A stretch of DNA of 42,347 bases from Bacteroides sp. An322 (GCF_002161765.1 NZ_NFIN01000026.1:1-42347); one strand, 5' to 3'; positions 9,019 through 17,798 are shown, counted from the first letter of the stretch. Numbers and translations: made by a program. The notes: generated by a model not told the origin, from the sequence alone.

Positions 9019-9039
9019 CTTTAGAATTCATACTTTATC

Positions 9040-10341
9040 ATGCACATGAAAAAGCTTAAAATACATATAGAAGAACTGGGACCTATTAGGAATGCAGATA
9101 TCGAACTGGCACCAATAATGATTTTTACAGGAGCATCCAATTTGGGAAAGAGTTATACGAATTTCCTTGCTTACTACGTATTTTATTTATTTTCAAGCAA
9201 TCGGCTGTTAGAGTTTTTCCAGACAAAAGTAACCGAAAGAATGGAAAACGGAAAATCATTTTCTTTTTCTTTCAACTGTAAAGAATTAACAACATGGATG
9301 GAAACAGACGCGAGAAATTTCTTCATCTACCTGCTGAACTATCCGAATGTTCCCTGCAAAGTGAATTTTTATTTTGAGGGAAACCCCACTTTTAATATAC
9401 AAATAAAGGAAGCTCAAAACCCAAGGATTAGTTTCGGAGAAGGCTCGGAACTCCAACTTACCTCCGTAACAATCAATGGAACTACAAAGAATATATTTTC
9501 TAACAGAAATGATATTTTAAAAGACCTTACCCCTTTTATTGCTACGCAAGTAGAAATGATATTATTAGACACGCAAATACGGCACGCTTATTTGCTTCCT
9601 CCAGGAAGGGCTTCACTTTTGAACGAAAGTTTTTCTATCAAGAAAGAGGTGAGCAACACAGGTATGTATGATATCTTCTTGAATGATTTCGACTTTATTA
9701 ACAATTGGCGGATGAGAGAAAATCCGGCAAGAAAAAATAACCGATTGGATAACACTATCAACCAAATATCCAAACGGATTATAGACGGCAAATTAGAAAG
9801 TAATAAGGATGGCATTACACTAAAAATCAACGGACAAGAGGATCAAACCGTACCCATCAGTGCCGCAGCCTCATCTATAAAAGAACTCAGTCCTTTATTG
9901 CTATGGGCTGAAACAGGCTATATAGAAAATGATTCGCTTTGCATTGAAGAACCGGAAGCACACGCCCACCCTGAAATGCAATATAAAATAGCCGACTTAC
10001 TGGCTGCATGTGCCATGAAAGGGACATTTATGCAGATTACCACACACAGCGATTATCTATTGGCAAGGCTGAACCAATTAATCAGATTGCATACCCTAAA
10101 AACGCAAGATTCCTCCAATTTTGAAAAATTATGCAACGATAACAACATAAATAGAGAATTGACATTGGATAAAGACCTTATTAATGCATATTATTTTCAA
10201 AAAGACGAGACATCACATCAAATTATCATCCGCAAGCTGAATACAGATAAAGGCATTCCTTTTGAAACTTTCGCAAATGCCGTACAAGAACAAATAGACT
10301 GGAATCAAATTTTTGACGAGCAAGACGATGAAAATTTATGA
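9040..10341 (+). CDS. AAA/ABC-type ATPase, OLD-like defence ATPase
   Basis: This protein has 433 aa; a second ATG at 9046 (MKKLKIHIEE) is an equally good start. The Walker A P-loop GASNLGKS is at 31-38. A conserved LLPPGRASLL segment is at about 185-194. A signature-like AAASSIKELSPLL lies at 275-287, Walker B LCIEEPEAHAHP at 300-311 with the catalytic E, and the switch histidine motif TTHSDYLL at 334-341. This arrangement is that of the SMC/ABC-like ATPases found in OLD, PARIS, Septu and related phage-defence systems. There is no fused TOPRIM or nuclease domain, so the effector is probably the next gene, which overlaps it. The pair likely forms a sensor-ATPase/effector complex. Confidence 0.85.
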   Translation: MHMKKLKIHIEELGPIRNADIELAPIMIFTGASNLGKSYTNFLAYYVFYLFSSNRLLEFFQTKVTERMENGKSFSFSFNCKELTTWMETDARNFFIYLLNYPNVPCKVNFYFEGNPTFNIQIKEAQNPRISFGEGSELQLTSVTINGTTKNIFSNRNDILKDLTPFIATQVEMILLDTQIRHAYLLPPGRASLLNESFSIKKEVSNTGMYDIFLNDFDFINNWRMRENPARKNNRLDNTINQISKRIIDGKLESNKDGITLKINGQEDQTVPISAAASSIKELSPLLLWAETGYIENDSLCIEEPEAHAHPEMQYKIADLLAACAMKGTFMQITTHSDYLLARLNQLIRLHTLKTQDSSNFEKLCNDNNINRELTLDKDLINAYYFQKDETSHQIIIRKLNTDKGIPFETFANAVQEQIDWNQIFDEQDDENL

Positions 10342-11023
10342 TGATTTGACAAAAATATTCAGCGATAATTGGTTTCACAGGAAATACCATGGAGGTATTT
10401 TTGAAATTGAGGAAGAAGGGAAACAAGCTACTGTAAAAAAAGTAGAATTGGAATATCACGGACAACTGATGAGTATCGACAACGCCATTCTTACTAAAAC
10501 AGACTTCTTATTCCCGACTGATGAAAATACAATATCGGGAATGCCCAAATTGCAACATGGTTGCGACAGGGTATTAATAATAGAACAAAAAGAGCAAAAG
10601 TATATTGTTTTCATCGAATTGAAATCGGATTATACGAAAGAAAATATCCGAAAAGCAGAGAGGCAGCTTTGTGCAAGTTACTTACGTGTTATGGTACTAT
10701 TAAATTGCTTGAATGACTTTGATTTGCATCAATATAAAAAATGTGGCATTATCATATCTCACCCAATAGACAAGGAAACTATCACACGTATTCAAAAAAC
10801 AAACAATGTAAATAAAAAATTAACGAGATATGAAAAGCAATGCCTGGTTTTTGCAAGTAGCAAACCGAAAAATTTTCCAATAAGCAAAACCTATTCGTTA
10901 TTAGGGAAACTCCCCATTAAAGACTGTTTATGTTTTGATGCTCTACCGACTTTTCACTTTAATATAAACCAAGAAGCTTCTTCCGGGCGTTTCAACCTAA
11001 ATGAAGTTCTTGACAAACTATAA
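10328..11023 (+). CDS. Probable PD-(D/E)XK nuclease partner of the ATPase
   Basis: The ATG at 10328 gives 231 aa and overlaps the ATPase by 14 nt; an ATG at 10313 would add 5 residues. I do not recognise a named family. Residues 79-99 read CDRVLIIE...YIVFIELK, with D80, then a beta strand, then E97-x-K99. A helix with Q113 (RKAERQL) follows. This is the D...ExK layout of the restriction-like nuclease fold. There are no membrane segments. Coupled translation, its own promoter upstream and a terminator downstream argue that it works with the ATPase, most simply as the DNA- or RNA-cleaving effector of a two-gene defence system. The nuclease call rests on motif spacing only. Confidence 0.6.
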   Translation: MKIYDDLTKIFSDNWFHRKYHGGIFEIEEEGKQATVKKVELEYHGQLMSIDNAILTKTDFLFPTDENTISGMPKLQHGCDRVLIIEQKEQKYIVFIELKSDYTKENIRKAERQLCASYLRVMVLLNCLNDFDLHQYKKCGIIISHPIDKETITRIQKTNNVNKKLTRYEKQCLVFASSKPKNFPISKTYSLLGKLPIKDCLCFDALPTFHFNINQEASSGRFNLNEVLDKL

Positions 11024-11139
11024 ATGTAATATACATAGCAGCTATCAAATAAAAAGCTGACTTTCTGCACATACCCACAAAAAACCATTCATTTTACATT
11101 ATACTCACGAGGCTAAAACCTAACACATCCTCTGAAACG

Positions 11140-11178
11140 TTGTCTCTTGTTCATACATGAAACAAGGGGCAATTTTTT
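11140..11178 (+). terminator. Intrinsic terminator after the ATPase/nuclease pair
   Basis: A 12-bp stem (11140-11151 with 11161-11172, one G-U pair, no mismatches) with a 9-nt loop is followed directly by six T residues (11173-11178). It is oriented to end + strand transcription from the upstream genes and lies 117 nt after the nuclease stop. Confidence 0.75.
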
Positions 11179-11195
11179 GTGTCTTTCCGAGACAC
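11179..11195 (+). repeat. Small hairpin between terminator and WecG-type gene
   Basis: GTGTCT (11179-11184) pairs with AGACAC (11190-11195) around a 5-nt loop. It abuts the T-run of the preceding terminator and ends 29 nt before the next start codon. It could be part of a compound terminator or of the leader of the next gene. Confidence 0.45.
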
Positions 11196-11224
11196 TCTTT
11201 CACTATATCTTATTCTAAAAAAAC

Positions 11225-11953
11225 ATGCTGATATTGAAATCTTTGTCCATCGTGGAAAGCATGGACGCACTGAAAGCATTGCCGGAAGGCAAACTGCTGA
11301 TTAATACCATTAATGCGCATTCGTATAACACGGCACAAAAAGACAAATTGTTTGCCGAAGCACTGGTAAATGGAGACGCTTTGATTCCAGACGGCGCCAG
11401 TATTGTAAAAGCCTGCAAATGGCTGAATGCACAATCGAAACCGAAAGAGCGGATTGCCGGTTGGGATTTATTCGTCATGGAAATGGAAAAACTGAATGCA
11501 CGGGGAGGAACTTGTTTCTTTATGGGCAGCAGCGAAAAAGTATTGGAATTGATAAAGAAACGTGCCGCCCTGGAATATCCTCGGATAAGGATAGAAACGT
11601 ATTCGCCTCCCTATAAGCCTGAATTTTCTCCCGAAGAAAACAAAGCTATCATTGATGCCATCAACCGGGCTAATCCAGACTTACTATGGATTGGAATGAC
11701 GGCTCCCAAACAGGAGAAATGGACTTATTTGCACTGGAATGAACTAAACATCCATTGCCATACCGGCACTATCGGTGCTGTATTCGACTTTTTTGCAGGA
11801 ACAGTAAAAAGAGCACCGCTCGAATGGCAAAAGCACAGTTTGGAGTGGCTTTACCGACTGCTGAAAGAACCAAAACGGATGTGGAAACGTTATATCATCG
11901 GAAATAGCTTGTTTTTGCTAAACGTAATGAAAGAGAGAAAAAAGGAAAAATAA
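11225..11953 (+). CDS. WecG/TagA/CpsF-family glycosyltransferase (GT26)
   Basis: This 242-aa protein matches the usual length. Family motifs are present: LINTINAHSYNTAQKD near the N-terminus, PDGASIVKA near residue 58, LLWIGMTAPKQEKW (the G-x-PKQE motif) near residue 155, and TIGAVFDFFAGTVKRAPLEWQKHSLEWLYRLLKEPKRMWKRY at the C-terminus, split here only for reading. These enzymes add N-acetylmannosaminuronate or a related sugar to lipid-linked GlcNAc at the membrane surface. In Bacteroides capsule loci such a gene often lies near the 3' end and acts early in repeat assembly. It has the less AT-rich composition of the downstream region, unlike the defence genes before it. Confidence 0.9.
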   Translation: MLILKSLSIVESMDALKALPEGKLLINTINAHSYNTAQKDKLFAEALVNGDALIPDGASIVKACKWLNAQSKPKERIAGWDLFVMEMEKLNARGGTCFFMGSSEKVLELIKKRAALEYPRIRIETYSPPYKPEFSPEENKAIIDAINRANPDLLWIGMTAPKQEKWTYLHWNELNIHCHTGTIGAVFDFFAGTVKRAPLEWQKHSLEWLYRLLKEPKRMWKRYIIGNSLFLLNVMKERKKEK

Positions 11954-11978
11954 AATTCAAAACATTTTCCTTGCTCTT

Positions 11979-12012
11979 TTTGAAGAAAATAATACAAAAT
12001 GTATTATCTTTG
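11979..12012 (+). promoter_or_regulatory. Bacteroidetes-type promoter upstream of small ORF and YjbH genes
   Basis: TTTG at 11979-11982 and TATCTTTG at 12005-12012, spaced 22 nt, slightly longer than the usual 19-21. A start near 12019 would transcribe the 31-codon ORF at 12031 and the YjbH-like genes. Confidence 0.6.
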
Positions 12013-12030
12013 CGATGTTTTGTTGTATTT

Positions 12031-12126
12031 ATGGAAAAGAAACAGTCCACAAAGACAACAGGCAAAGAGAACAATGACATCTGGACAAGGAATACCGAGA
12101 GTTTCGGACCTGTGTATGGATGTTAG
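12031..12126 (+). CDS. Small ORF, 31 aa, hydrophilic with terminal Cys
   Basis: The frame begins MEKKQSTKTTGKENND and ends SFGPVYGC before TAG. It starts about 12 nt after the predicted transcription start and ends 28 nt before the YjbH-like gene, so it is well placed as a leader peptide or small protein. It is Lys/Thr/Asn-rich, has no signal peptide or membrane segment, and has one Cys as the last residue. I do not recognise it. Conservation next to YjbH-like genes in relatives would decide whether it is real. Confidence 0.4.
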   Translation: MEKKQSTKTTGKENNDIWTRNTESFGPVYGC

Positions 12127-12154
12127 TTATAAAATAAGGTAACGAACGCTATAC

Positions 12155-12865
12155 ATGGGAAAAAAAACATTGAAAGGACTGATAGGCACGCTACTGCTGG
12201 TAATGGGAAGCCTGACGGCTCACGCACAATATAGTTTGGGTACTGTGGGAGGGCTGAATATTCCTACTGCTGAGATGAATGAAACGGGTACCCTTATGGT
12301 GGGAGGCAACTTCCTGCCCGACCGGATGAATCCGTTCGGCTATAATACGGGTAACTATTTTGCAAACTTTACGTTGTTTTCTTTTGTGGAACTAACTTAC
12401 AGGGAAACGCTATTGAAAACAAGGTATATGACACGGAAACCGAAATTCAACCAGCAAGACCGTTCTTACTCAATACGTGTAAGACTGCTGAAAGAAAAAA
12501 AATATATGCCTGCTATTGTAATCGGGACAAATGATCCGTTTAAAGACTTAGGCAAAAACTATTTTCAATGCATCTATGGTGTGGTAACGAAACATATAGA
12601 CCTAAAAGGGCATGAATTAGGAGCTACCCTCGGATATATGGGTTGGACGGGTGACCGGAATGTGTTGAGGAACGGAATCTTCGGAGGAATTTCTTACCGA
12701 CCGGCTTTCTGCAAACCGCTATGCGTAATTGCTGAATATGATACCTGTAATTTCAATATTGGACTGACTGCTAAGTTATGGAATCATGTTTCGCTTTGTG
12801 CATATACTTCGGAGTTTGACTGTATTGCAGGAGGAGTGCGGTTTGAATGTACATTAATTCATTAA
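12155..12865 (+). CDS. YjbH-like outer membrane protein, N-terminal half
   Basis: This 236-aa protein has a clear signal peptide (MGKKTLKGLIGTLLLVMG, cleavage after the AHA at residue 24). The mature part starts YSLGTVGGLNIPTAEMNETGTLMVGGNFLP, the opening of YjbH-type beta-barrel lipid/polysaccharide export proteins. It continues with alternating aromatic strands (SFVELTYRETLL, YSIRVRLL, PAIVIGTNDPF, KHIDLKGHELGATLGYMGW). In proteobacterial YjbH the barrel is one long chain; here the chain stops at 236 and a second secreted protein with the C-terminal features follows. The role is probably outer-membrane passage or modification of the exopolysaccharide. Confidence 0.75.
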   Translation: MGKKTLKGLIGTLLLVMGSLTAHAQYSLGTVGGLNIPTAEMNETGTLMVGGNFLPDRMNPFGYNTGNYFANFTLFSFVELTYRETLLKTRYMTRKPKFNQQDRSYSIRVRLLKEKKYMPAIVIGTNDPFKDLGKNYFQCIYGVVTKHIDLKGHELGATLGYMGWTGDRNVLRNGIFGGISYRPAFCKPLCVIAEYDTCNFNIGLTAKLWNHVSLCAYTSEFDCIAGGVRFECTLIH

Positions 12866-12876
12866 GCGGAGGAACT

Positions 12877-14109
12877 ATGGCAAGGTATACAGCTAAACGA
12901 ATCATACTATTAGGGCTATGCTGGATGTATGCACTCCTATTACATGCCCAATTGGCTGAACGGTTCTCGCGCTTAGGAATGGAAAATATCCGGACTGTAT
13001 CGAATGCGGAAAAACAAATCATCGCATACGAAGACAGGGTATATAGAAACTCGTATGAAGGGGTAAAAAAAGCAATTGAAACTGCTTTAGACGGAAACGA
13101 AACAAAAACCATTTGTTTGATAATTCTGGACGAGAACGGCATACCGCAATTAAAAATTGAAATTCCTGCTGAGTTGAGCAGACGTTTCCATAGAAAAGAA
13201 TGCACTCTTTATGATGTTTATGCTGAAATGAAAATGGGAACCCAAGCTGACGAAGAACTGGAATTGTTGAAAGGGAAAGAAACCATACAACGCAGCAATT
13301 GGCGACCGGACTTGACAGTTTATCCTCAATTGTTTTTGGAAAATTCAAGTTTCAACAAGCTTTACCGATATTATATCTCTTTGGCTCCAGCTTTAGAGAT
13401 GCCTTTATGGAAAGGGGCAGAACTGACCGCACAAGTCATTTTCCCAATTGTCGGCAACCAAAAAGGAGAACTGAAACAGATAAGACCGGGAATTGTGGCT
13501 ATCAGTCAAGGGTTCTATCTAGGACGCAACGTATATCTGAAAGCAACGGGCGGGCAATTTACCAATCATCGGCTAGGCGGACAGGTCTCAGGATATTGGA
13601 GAAACAAAAACGGACGATGGGAAGCCGGTGCCAAGCTCGGGTTGACTATTTATTCGATTTTCGACAATGCCGGTTGGACCGTAAACCGTAGTAAGCCAAA
13701 AGTCAACGCTTCGATTTACGGAAGAACTTATTTGCCGCAATGGAATACGGAAATAACAGTGGAAGCTGCCCGATTTGTTTATGGCGATTATGGCATACAA
13801 GGTGAACTGGTAAGGCATTTCGGCGAATATACCGTGGGGCTTTACGGGGTATATACCGGAGGAGACGCCAATGCGGGATTTTCATTCGCAGTCCCGCTTC
13901 CTGGAAAAAAATACAAGCGGTGGAAAGGTATGCGACTTAAACCTGCAGATTATTTCAACTATAGATACAAAATGACTGTATGGGGCGAATACGTAGACCG
14001 AAAATTGGGACATACTTACAACACTGTTCCTGGAGAAAACCGAAGCAAAGGGTTTTACCAACCTGACTACATACGGTATTTCTTAATGAAGACTACAAAA
14101 ACTAGATAA
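12877..14109 (+). CDS. YjbH-like protein, C-terminal half
   Basis: The ATG at 12877 follows a GGAGGA sequence (12868-12873) and begins a signal peptide (RIILLGLCWMYALLLHAQ), giving 410 aa. A start at 12847 would overlap the upstream gene and place 10 odd residues before the signal. The mature protein has an alpha/beta domain first (about 25-120), then beta-barrel strands. It closes with YGVYTGGDANAGFSFAVPLP and RLKPADYFNYRYK, which match the C-terminal part of YjbH proteins. It probably assembles with the product of the preceding gene, 11 nt upstream. Confidence 0.75.
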   Translation: MARYTAKRIILLGLCWMYALLLHAQLAERFSRLGMENIRTVSNAEKQIIAYEDRVYRNSYEGVKKAIETALDGNETKTICLIILDENGIPQLKIEIPAELSRRFHRKECTLYDVYAEMKMGTQADEELELLKGKETIQRSNWRPDLTVYPQLFLENSSFNKLYRYYISLAPALEMPLWKGAELTAQVIFPIVGNQKGELKQIRPGIVAISQGFYLGRNVYLKATGGQFTNHRLGGQVSGYWRNKNGRWEAGAKLGLTIYSIFDNAGWTVNRSKPKVNASIYGRTYLPQWNTEITVEAARFVYGDYGIQGELVRHFGEYTVGLYGVYTGGDANAGFSFAVPLPGKKYKRWKGMRLKPADYFNYRYKMTVWGEYVDRKLGHTYNTVPGENRSKGFYQPDYIRYFLMKTTKTR

Positions 14110-14146
14110 TGAAAAATGAGAAGTGTTTTTTAAACAAAAAAAGAAA

Positions 14147-15373
14147 ATGAAAACAAGTAAAATCTTAACATGGGCATTGTTGCTTTCGGCAACAACGCTG
14201 GGCATGAGTTCTTGCTCAGATGATGACGAAGAAAGAACTCCGGAAATTGTAACAGACCCGATTGCTGAAAATGTAACATATTACATCGTAGGCCGTACTA
14301 TGGAAGGAACAACTCCACTAAGTGGCGTTACCGTCTCTGTGGATGGACAAGAACCTGTAGAAACAGACAATTCAGGATTGTTCCGGATATCAGTAAGCGG
14401 CAAGCAAACGTACACAGTAAAAGCAACCAAGGACAATTACTTGGGTATGACCGCTACTGTAAGTATTCCTAACAATGCAGAAAACCGTTCGAGCGTTACG
14501 GCAAACTTCGTTCTGACCCCCAAAGCGGCAGCAGCAACATTACCAGCCAATAATGAAGAAGCCGTAATCGATGAAACAGGAGAAGTAGAAGCCATCGCCG
14601 ACATCGAAGAAGCCGGTATCCAAGTGCCAGCCAACAAAGTAGATACTAATACGGACGTAACCGTAACTCCGTATGTGGCATCGAATAGCGCAACCACTTC
14701 GATTATGAATATGTATATCGAAACTAGTAACGAAGTACAAGCTAACGCTATTAAATTAGCTGTGAGAAATGCATCGTCCCAATATAACTTCACAAATGTA
14801 GAAGTATATAAGGAATCAGACATGTCTCGTGCGGAATCACGATTAGGCGAAGCTGACTACGATGCAGAAACCCGGACTTACCAATATAACCTGCAAGAAG
14901 GGACACTTGAAGGCGACTATTCTTTCCGGGTAAATGCAGCGCGCCAGGAAGGCGGTGAACAAGACGAACCGATCGAAGGTGCTGAAAATACTGTAGACAA
15001 CAGTGGCAACTTCAATGCGATGAACAACATCACTATCAGTTATTCGGCTCCTATGGGTTGGGAATATGTTACTGCACCGGAAAGTACAGTGGTAGGAAAT
15101 GACCCGATCAGCGAGCAAATCAATAATGCGATTGTTGCCAGTGAAGGACCTCAAGGAGTATACAACGTAAATTTCTCAGAACAAACCAATATCAGCGGAA
15201 ACCACATTTTATATTGGAATGTGGAAAGCACTTATAAAACAATTAATTATACATTTAATCTGAATAACGGACAAACGGTAACCGTAACTGTTAAGAAATA
15301 TACAGGCACTAAATTTGACTATCGAATTGAAGATGCCAACGGACATTCTGGAGGAGGCAGTCAAGTCGGCTAA
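14147..15373 (+). CDS. Surface lipoprotein with carboxypeptidase-like regulatory domain
   Basis: The ATG at 14147 gives 408 aa; an earlier ATG at 14123 only adds a charged tail to the signal. The signal peptide ends in GMSSC, with the lipidated Cys at residue 23, followed by SDDDEE. That matches the acidic surface-export signal known for Bacteroides lipoproteins. Residues 45-130 form a beta-sandwich of the CarboxypepD_reg type (YYIVGRTMEG..PLSGVTVSVDG..VETDNSGLFRI). The remainder is beta-rich, with an acidic middle and an SAPMGWEYVT segment. It lies 37 nt after the YjbH-like pair and may serve the same surface polymer. Specific function unknown. Confidence 0.8.
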   Translation: MKTSKILTWALLLSATTLGMSSCSDDDEERTPEIVTDPIAENVTYYIVGRTMEGTTPLSGVTVSVDGQEPVETDNSGLFRISVSGKQTYTVKATKDNYLGMTATVSIPNNAENRSSVTANFVLTPKAAAATLPANNEEAVIDETGEVEAIADIEEAGIQVPANKVDTNTDVTVTPYVASNSATTSIMNMYIETSNEVQANAIKLAVRNASSQYNFTNVEVYKESDMSRAESRLGEADYDAETRTYQYNLQEGTLEGDYSFRVNAARQEGGEQDEPIEGAENTVDNSGNFNAMNNITISYSAPMGWEYVTAPESTVVGNDPISEQINNAIVASEGPQGVYNVNFSEQTNISGNHILYWNVESTYKTINYTFNLNNGQTVTVTVKKYTGTKFDYRIEDANGHSGGGSQVG

Positions 15374-15427
15374 CCATAACCAATGTAACCTTAAAGCCAG
15401 GTTATTATCATTTTAAGCAAAAAGAAA

Positions 15428-15477
15428 AGGTTGTCTCAAGATAAAACTCTGCTTTCATTTTGAGACGACCTCTTTCT
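15428..15477 (+). terminator. Hairpin terminator after the surface lipoprotein gene
   Basis: AGGTTGTCTCAA (15428-15439) pairs with TTGAGACGACCT (15460-15471) over 12 bp with one G-U pair, followed by a T-rich CTTTCT. It separates the YjbH/lipoprotein genes from gmd. Confidence 0.65.
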
Positions 15478-15505
15478 ACAACACCTATTAATAATAAAAC
15501 CCAAC

Positions 15506-16594
15506 ATGAGAAAAGTTGCATTAATTACCGGAATCACCGGACAAGATGGCTCTTATCTTGCCGAATTCTTAATAGAAAAAGGATATGAAGTACACGGCAT
15601 CTTGCGCCGCTCTTCTTCTTTCAATACAGGCAGAATCGAACATTTATACTTGGATGAATGGGTGCGTGACATGAAAAAAAGCCGTCTGGTAAACCTTCAT
15701 TGGGGAGATATGACGGATTCCAGTTCACTCATCCGCATCATCAGCGACATTCATCCTACAGAAATCTATAATTTGGCAGCGCAAAGCCATGTAAAAGTAT
15801 CATTCGATGTACCCGAATATACAGCAGAAGCCGATGCTATCGGTACACTTCGCCTGCTGGAAGCTGTACGCATCTGCGGACTAGACAAGACCTGCCGCAT
15901 TTATCAAGCTTCTACATCAGAACTCTTCGGTAAGGTACAAGAAATACCTCAAAAGGAAACTACACCCTTCTATCCACGTTCACCGTACGGCGTAGCCAAA
16001 CAATACGGGTTTTGGATCACCAAGAATTACCGCGAAAGTTATGGGATGTTCGCTGTAAACGGTATACTCTTCAACCATGAAAGCGAACGCCGCGGAGAAA
16101 CATTTGTAACTAGAAAAATCACATTGGCAGCCGCACGTATCAAACAAGGATTCCAAGACAAGTTGTATTTGGGAAACCTTGATGCCAAACGCGACTGGGG
16201 ATATGCCAAAGACTATGTGGAATGTATGTGGCTTATCCTGCAAAACGAAACACCGGAAGATTTTGTCATTGCTACAGGAGAAATGCATACAGTACGCGAA
16301 TTCTGTACGTTGACCTTCAAATATCTGGACATTGAACTGGAATGGCAAGGCAGCGGCGTAGATGAAAAAGGCATTGATAAAGCTACCGGACGAGTATTAG
16401 TAGAAGTAGACCCGAAATATTTCCGCCCATGTGAGGTAGAACAACTTTTAGGTGACCCGACAAAAGCTAAGACGATGTTAGGATGGAATCCGACCAAGAC
16501 CTCATTCCCGGAATTGGTACGTATCATGGTAGAACACGATATGCGATTCGTAAAAAAACTGCATCTGAAAGCGGAAATGGATAAAACGGAATAA
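15506..16594 (+). CDS. gmd: GDP-mannose 4,6-dehydratase
   Basis: This 362-aa protein is typical for Gmd. The N-terminal NAD(P)-binding motif is [25 protein letters not shown] and [23 protein letters not shown] follow. The catalytic centre is [16 protein letters not shown] with Y-x3-K in [10 protein letters not shown], and [18 protein letters not shown] is highly conserved in the family. It converts GDP-D-mannose to GDP-4-keto-6-deoxymannose, the first step of de novo GDP-L-fucose synthesis. fcl, encoding the second step, follows 103 nt downstream. No clear promoter consensus is seen in the 28 nt between the upstream terminator and the start. Confidence 0.97.
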   Translation: MRKVALITGITGQDGSYLAEFLIEKGYEVHGILRRSSSFNTGRIEHLYLDEWVRDMKKSRLVNLHWGDMTDSSSLIRIISDIHPTEIYNLAAQSHVKVSFDVPEYTAEADAIGTLRLLEAVRICGLDKTCRIYQASTSELFGKVQEIPQKETTPFYPRSPYGVAKQYGFWITKNYRESYGMFAVNGILFNHESERRGETFVTRKITLAAARIKQGFQDKLYLGNLDAKRDWGYAKDYVECMWLILQNETPEDFVIATGEMHTVREFCTLTFKYLDIELEWQGSGVDEKGIDKATGRVLVEVDPKYFRPCEVEQLLGDPTKAKTMLGWNPTKTSFPELVRIMVEHDMRFVKKLHLKAEMDKTE

Positions 16595-16600
16595 ATTTCA

Positions 16601-16683
16601 TTAAACACAGAGACACCAAGACACCGAGATATTAATCAATGATAAATAAAAAGACTCTGTGTCTTTGTGTCTCTGTGTTCAAA
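16601..16683. repeat. Long imperfect inverted repeat between gmd and fcl
   Basis: The left arm is 16601-16629 (AAACACAGAGACACCAAGAC... pattern) and the right arm 16653-16683 (GACTCTGTGTCTTTGTGTCT... pattern). They complement each other over roughly 25 bp with a few mismatches. It would form a strong hairpin in the gmd-fcl mRNA. Similar elements occupy other gaps in this window. Confidence 0.7.
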
Positions 16684-16697
16684 TAAACCGATACACA

Positions 16698-17798
16698 ATG
16701 TTAGACAAATCAGCAAAAATATATGTGGCAGGACATCACGGATTGGTGGGTTCTGCCATTTGGAACAATCTCCTGCAAAGAGGATATACCAATTTAGTAG
16801 GAAAAAGCCACAAAGAATTGGACTTACTGGACGGTGTTGCCGTCAAACGGTTCTTCGATGAAGAACAACCGGAAGCTGTAGTATTGGCAGCTGCCCACGT
16901 AGGAGGCATTATGGCTAACCTGCAATACCGTGCCGACTTTATTTACCAAAACTTACAGATACAGCAAAACGTTATTGGTGAAAGTTTCCGTCACGGAGTA
17001 AAGAAACTGCTCTTTTTGGGAAGCACGTGTATCTATCCGCGTGAAGCCCCCCAACCGATGAAAGAAGAAGTTCTCCTCACCTCCCCCTTGGAATATACCA
17101 ACGAGCCGTATGCCATTGCGAAGATAGCCGGTCTGAAAATGTGCGAAAGCTTTAACCTGCAATACGGTACAAATTATATTGCGGTAATGCCAACCAATCT
17201 CTACGGTCCGAACGATAATTTCCACTTGGAAAACAGTCATGTCCTTCCGGCAATGATTCGAAAAGTTTATCTAGCCAAATGTCTGAATGAAAATAACTGG
17301 AATGCGGTACGCAAAGACATTGATTTACGTCCGGTAGAAGGCGTAAACGGAAGCAACAGCAATGAAGAAATATTAGCAAAACTAGCAAAATTCGGCATTA
17401 CTCCTGAAGCAGTCACACTTTGGGGAACAGGAAAACCATTGCGCGAATTCCTATGGAGCGAAGAAATGGCAGACGCCAGTGTCCATGTATTATTGAATGT
17501 CGATTTCAAAAATACTTATAAAGAAGGAGAAAAAGAAATCCGAAACTGCCACATTAATGTGGGCACAGGCAAGGAATTAAGCATCCGCGAACTTGCCGAG
17601 AAGATTGTAAAGGAAATCGGATTCAAAGGTGAATTATGCTGGGATGCATCCAAACCCGATGGTACAATGCGTAAATTGACCGACGTAACCAAACTACACA
17701 ATCTAGGCTGGCATCACAAGGTAGAAATAGACGAAGGTATCCACAGATTGTATGAATGGTATCTGAAAGGAATTTGTATCAATCATCAGACGGCATAA
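16698..17798 (+). CDS. fcl: GDP-L-fucose synthase (GDP-4-keto-6-deoxymannose epimerase/reductase)
   Basis: The ATG at 16698 (MLDKSAKIYVAGHHGLVG) gives 366 aa. An upstream ATG at 16659 lies in the intergenic repeat and is rejected. The NADP-binding motif is GHHGLVGSA at about residues 12-20, and AAHVGGI is family-typical. LFLGSTCIYP carries the catalytic Ser region, YAIAKIAGLKMCE the Tyr-x3-Lys pair, and PTNLYGPNDNF follows. It epimerises C3/C5 and reduces C4 to give GDP-L-fucose. The protein is about 45 residues longer than the E. coli enzyme because of an insertion after the LAKCLNENNW segment. The next gene starts at the base after its stop. Confidence 0.96.
   Translation: MLDKSAKIYVAGHHGLVGSAIWNNLLQRGYTNLVGKSHKELDLLDGVAVKRFFDEEQPEAVVLAAAHVGGIMANLQYRADFIYQNLQIQQNVIGESFRHGVKKLLFLGSTCIYPREAPQPMKEEVLLTSPLEYTNEPYAIAKIAGLKMCESFNLQYGTNYIAVMPTNLYGPNDNFHLENSHVLPAMIRKVYLAKCLNENNWNAVRKDIDLRPVEGVNGSNSNEEILAKLAKFGITPEAVTLWGTGKPLREFLWSEEMADASVHVLLNVDFKNTYKEGEKEIRNCHINVGTGKELSIRELAEKIVKEIGFKGELCWDASKPDGTMRKLTDVTKLHNLGWHHKVEIDEGIHRLYEWYLKGICINHQTA

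Noticed and set aside
8988..11178. Assignment of the ATPase/partner pair to PARIS, Septu or Gabija
   Set aside because: The partner shows neither TOPRIM nor HNH motifs, and the ATPase carries no fused nuclease, so none of these names can be supported from the sequence.
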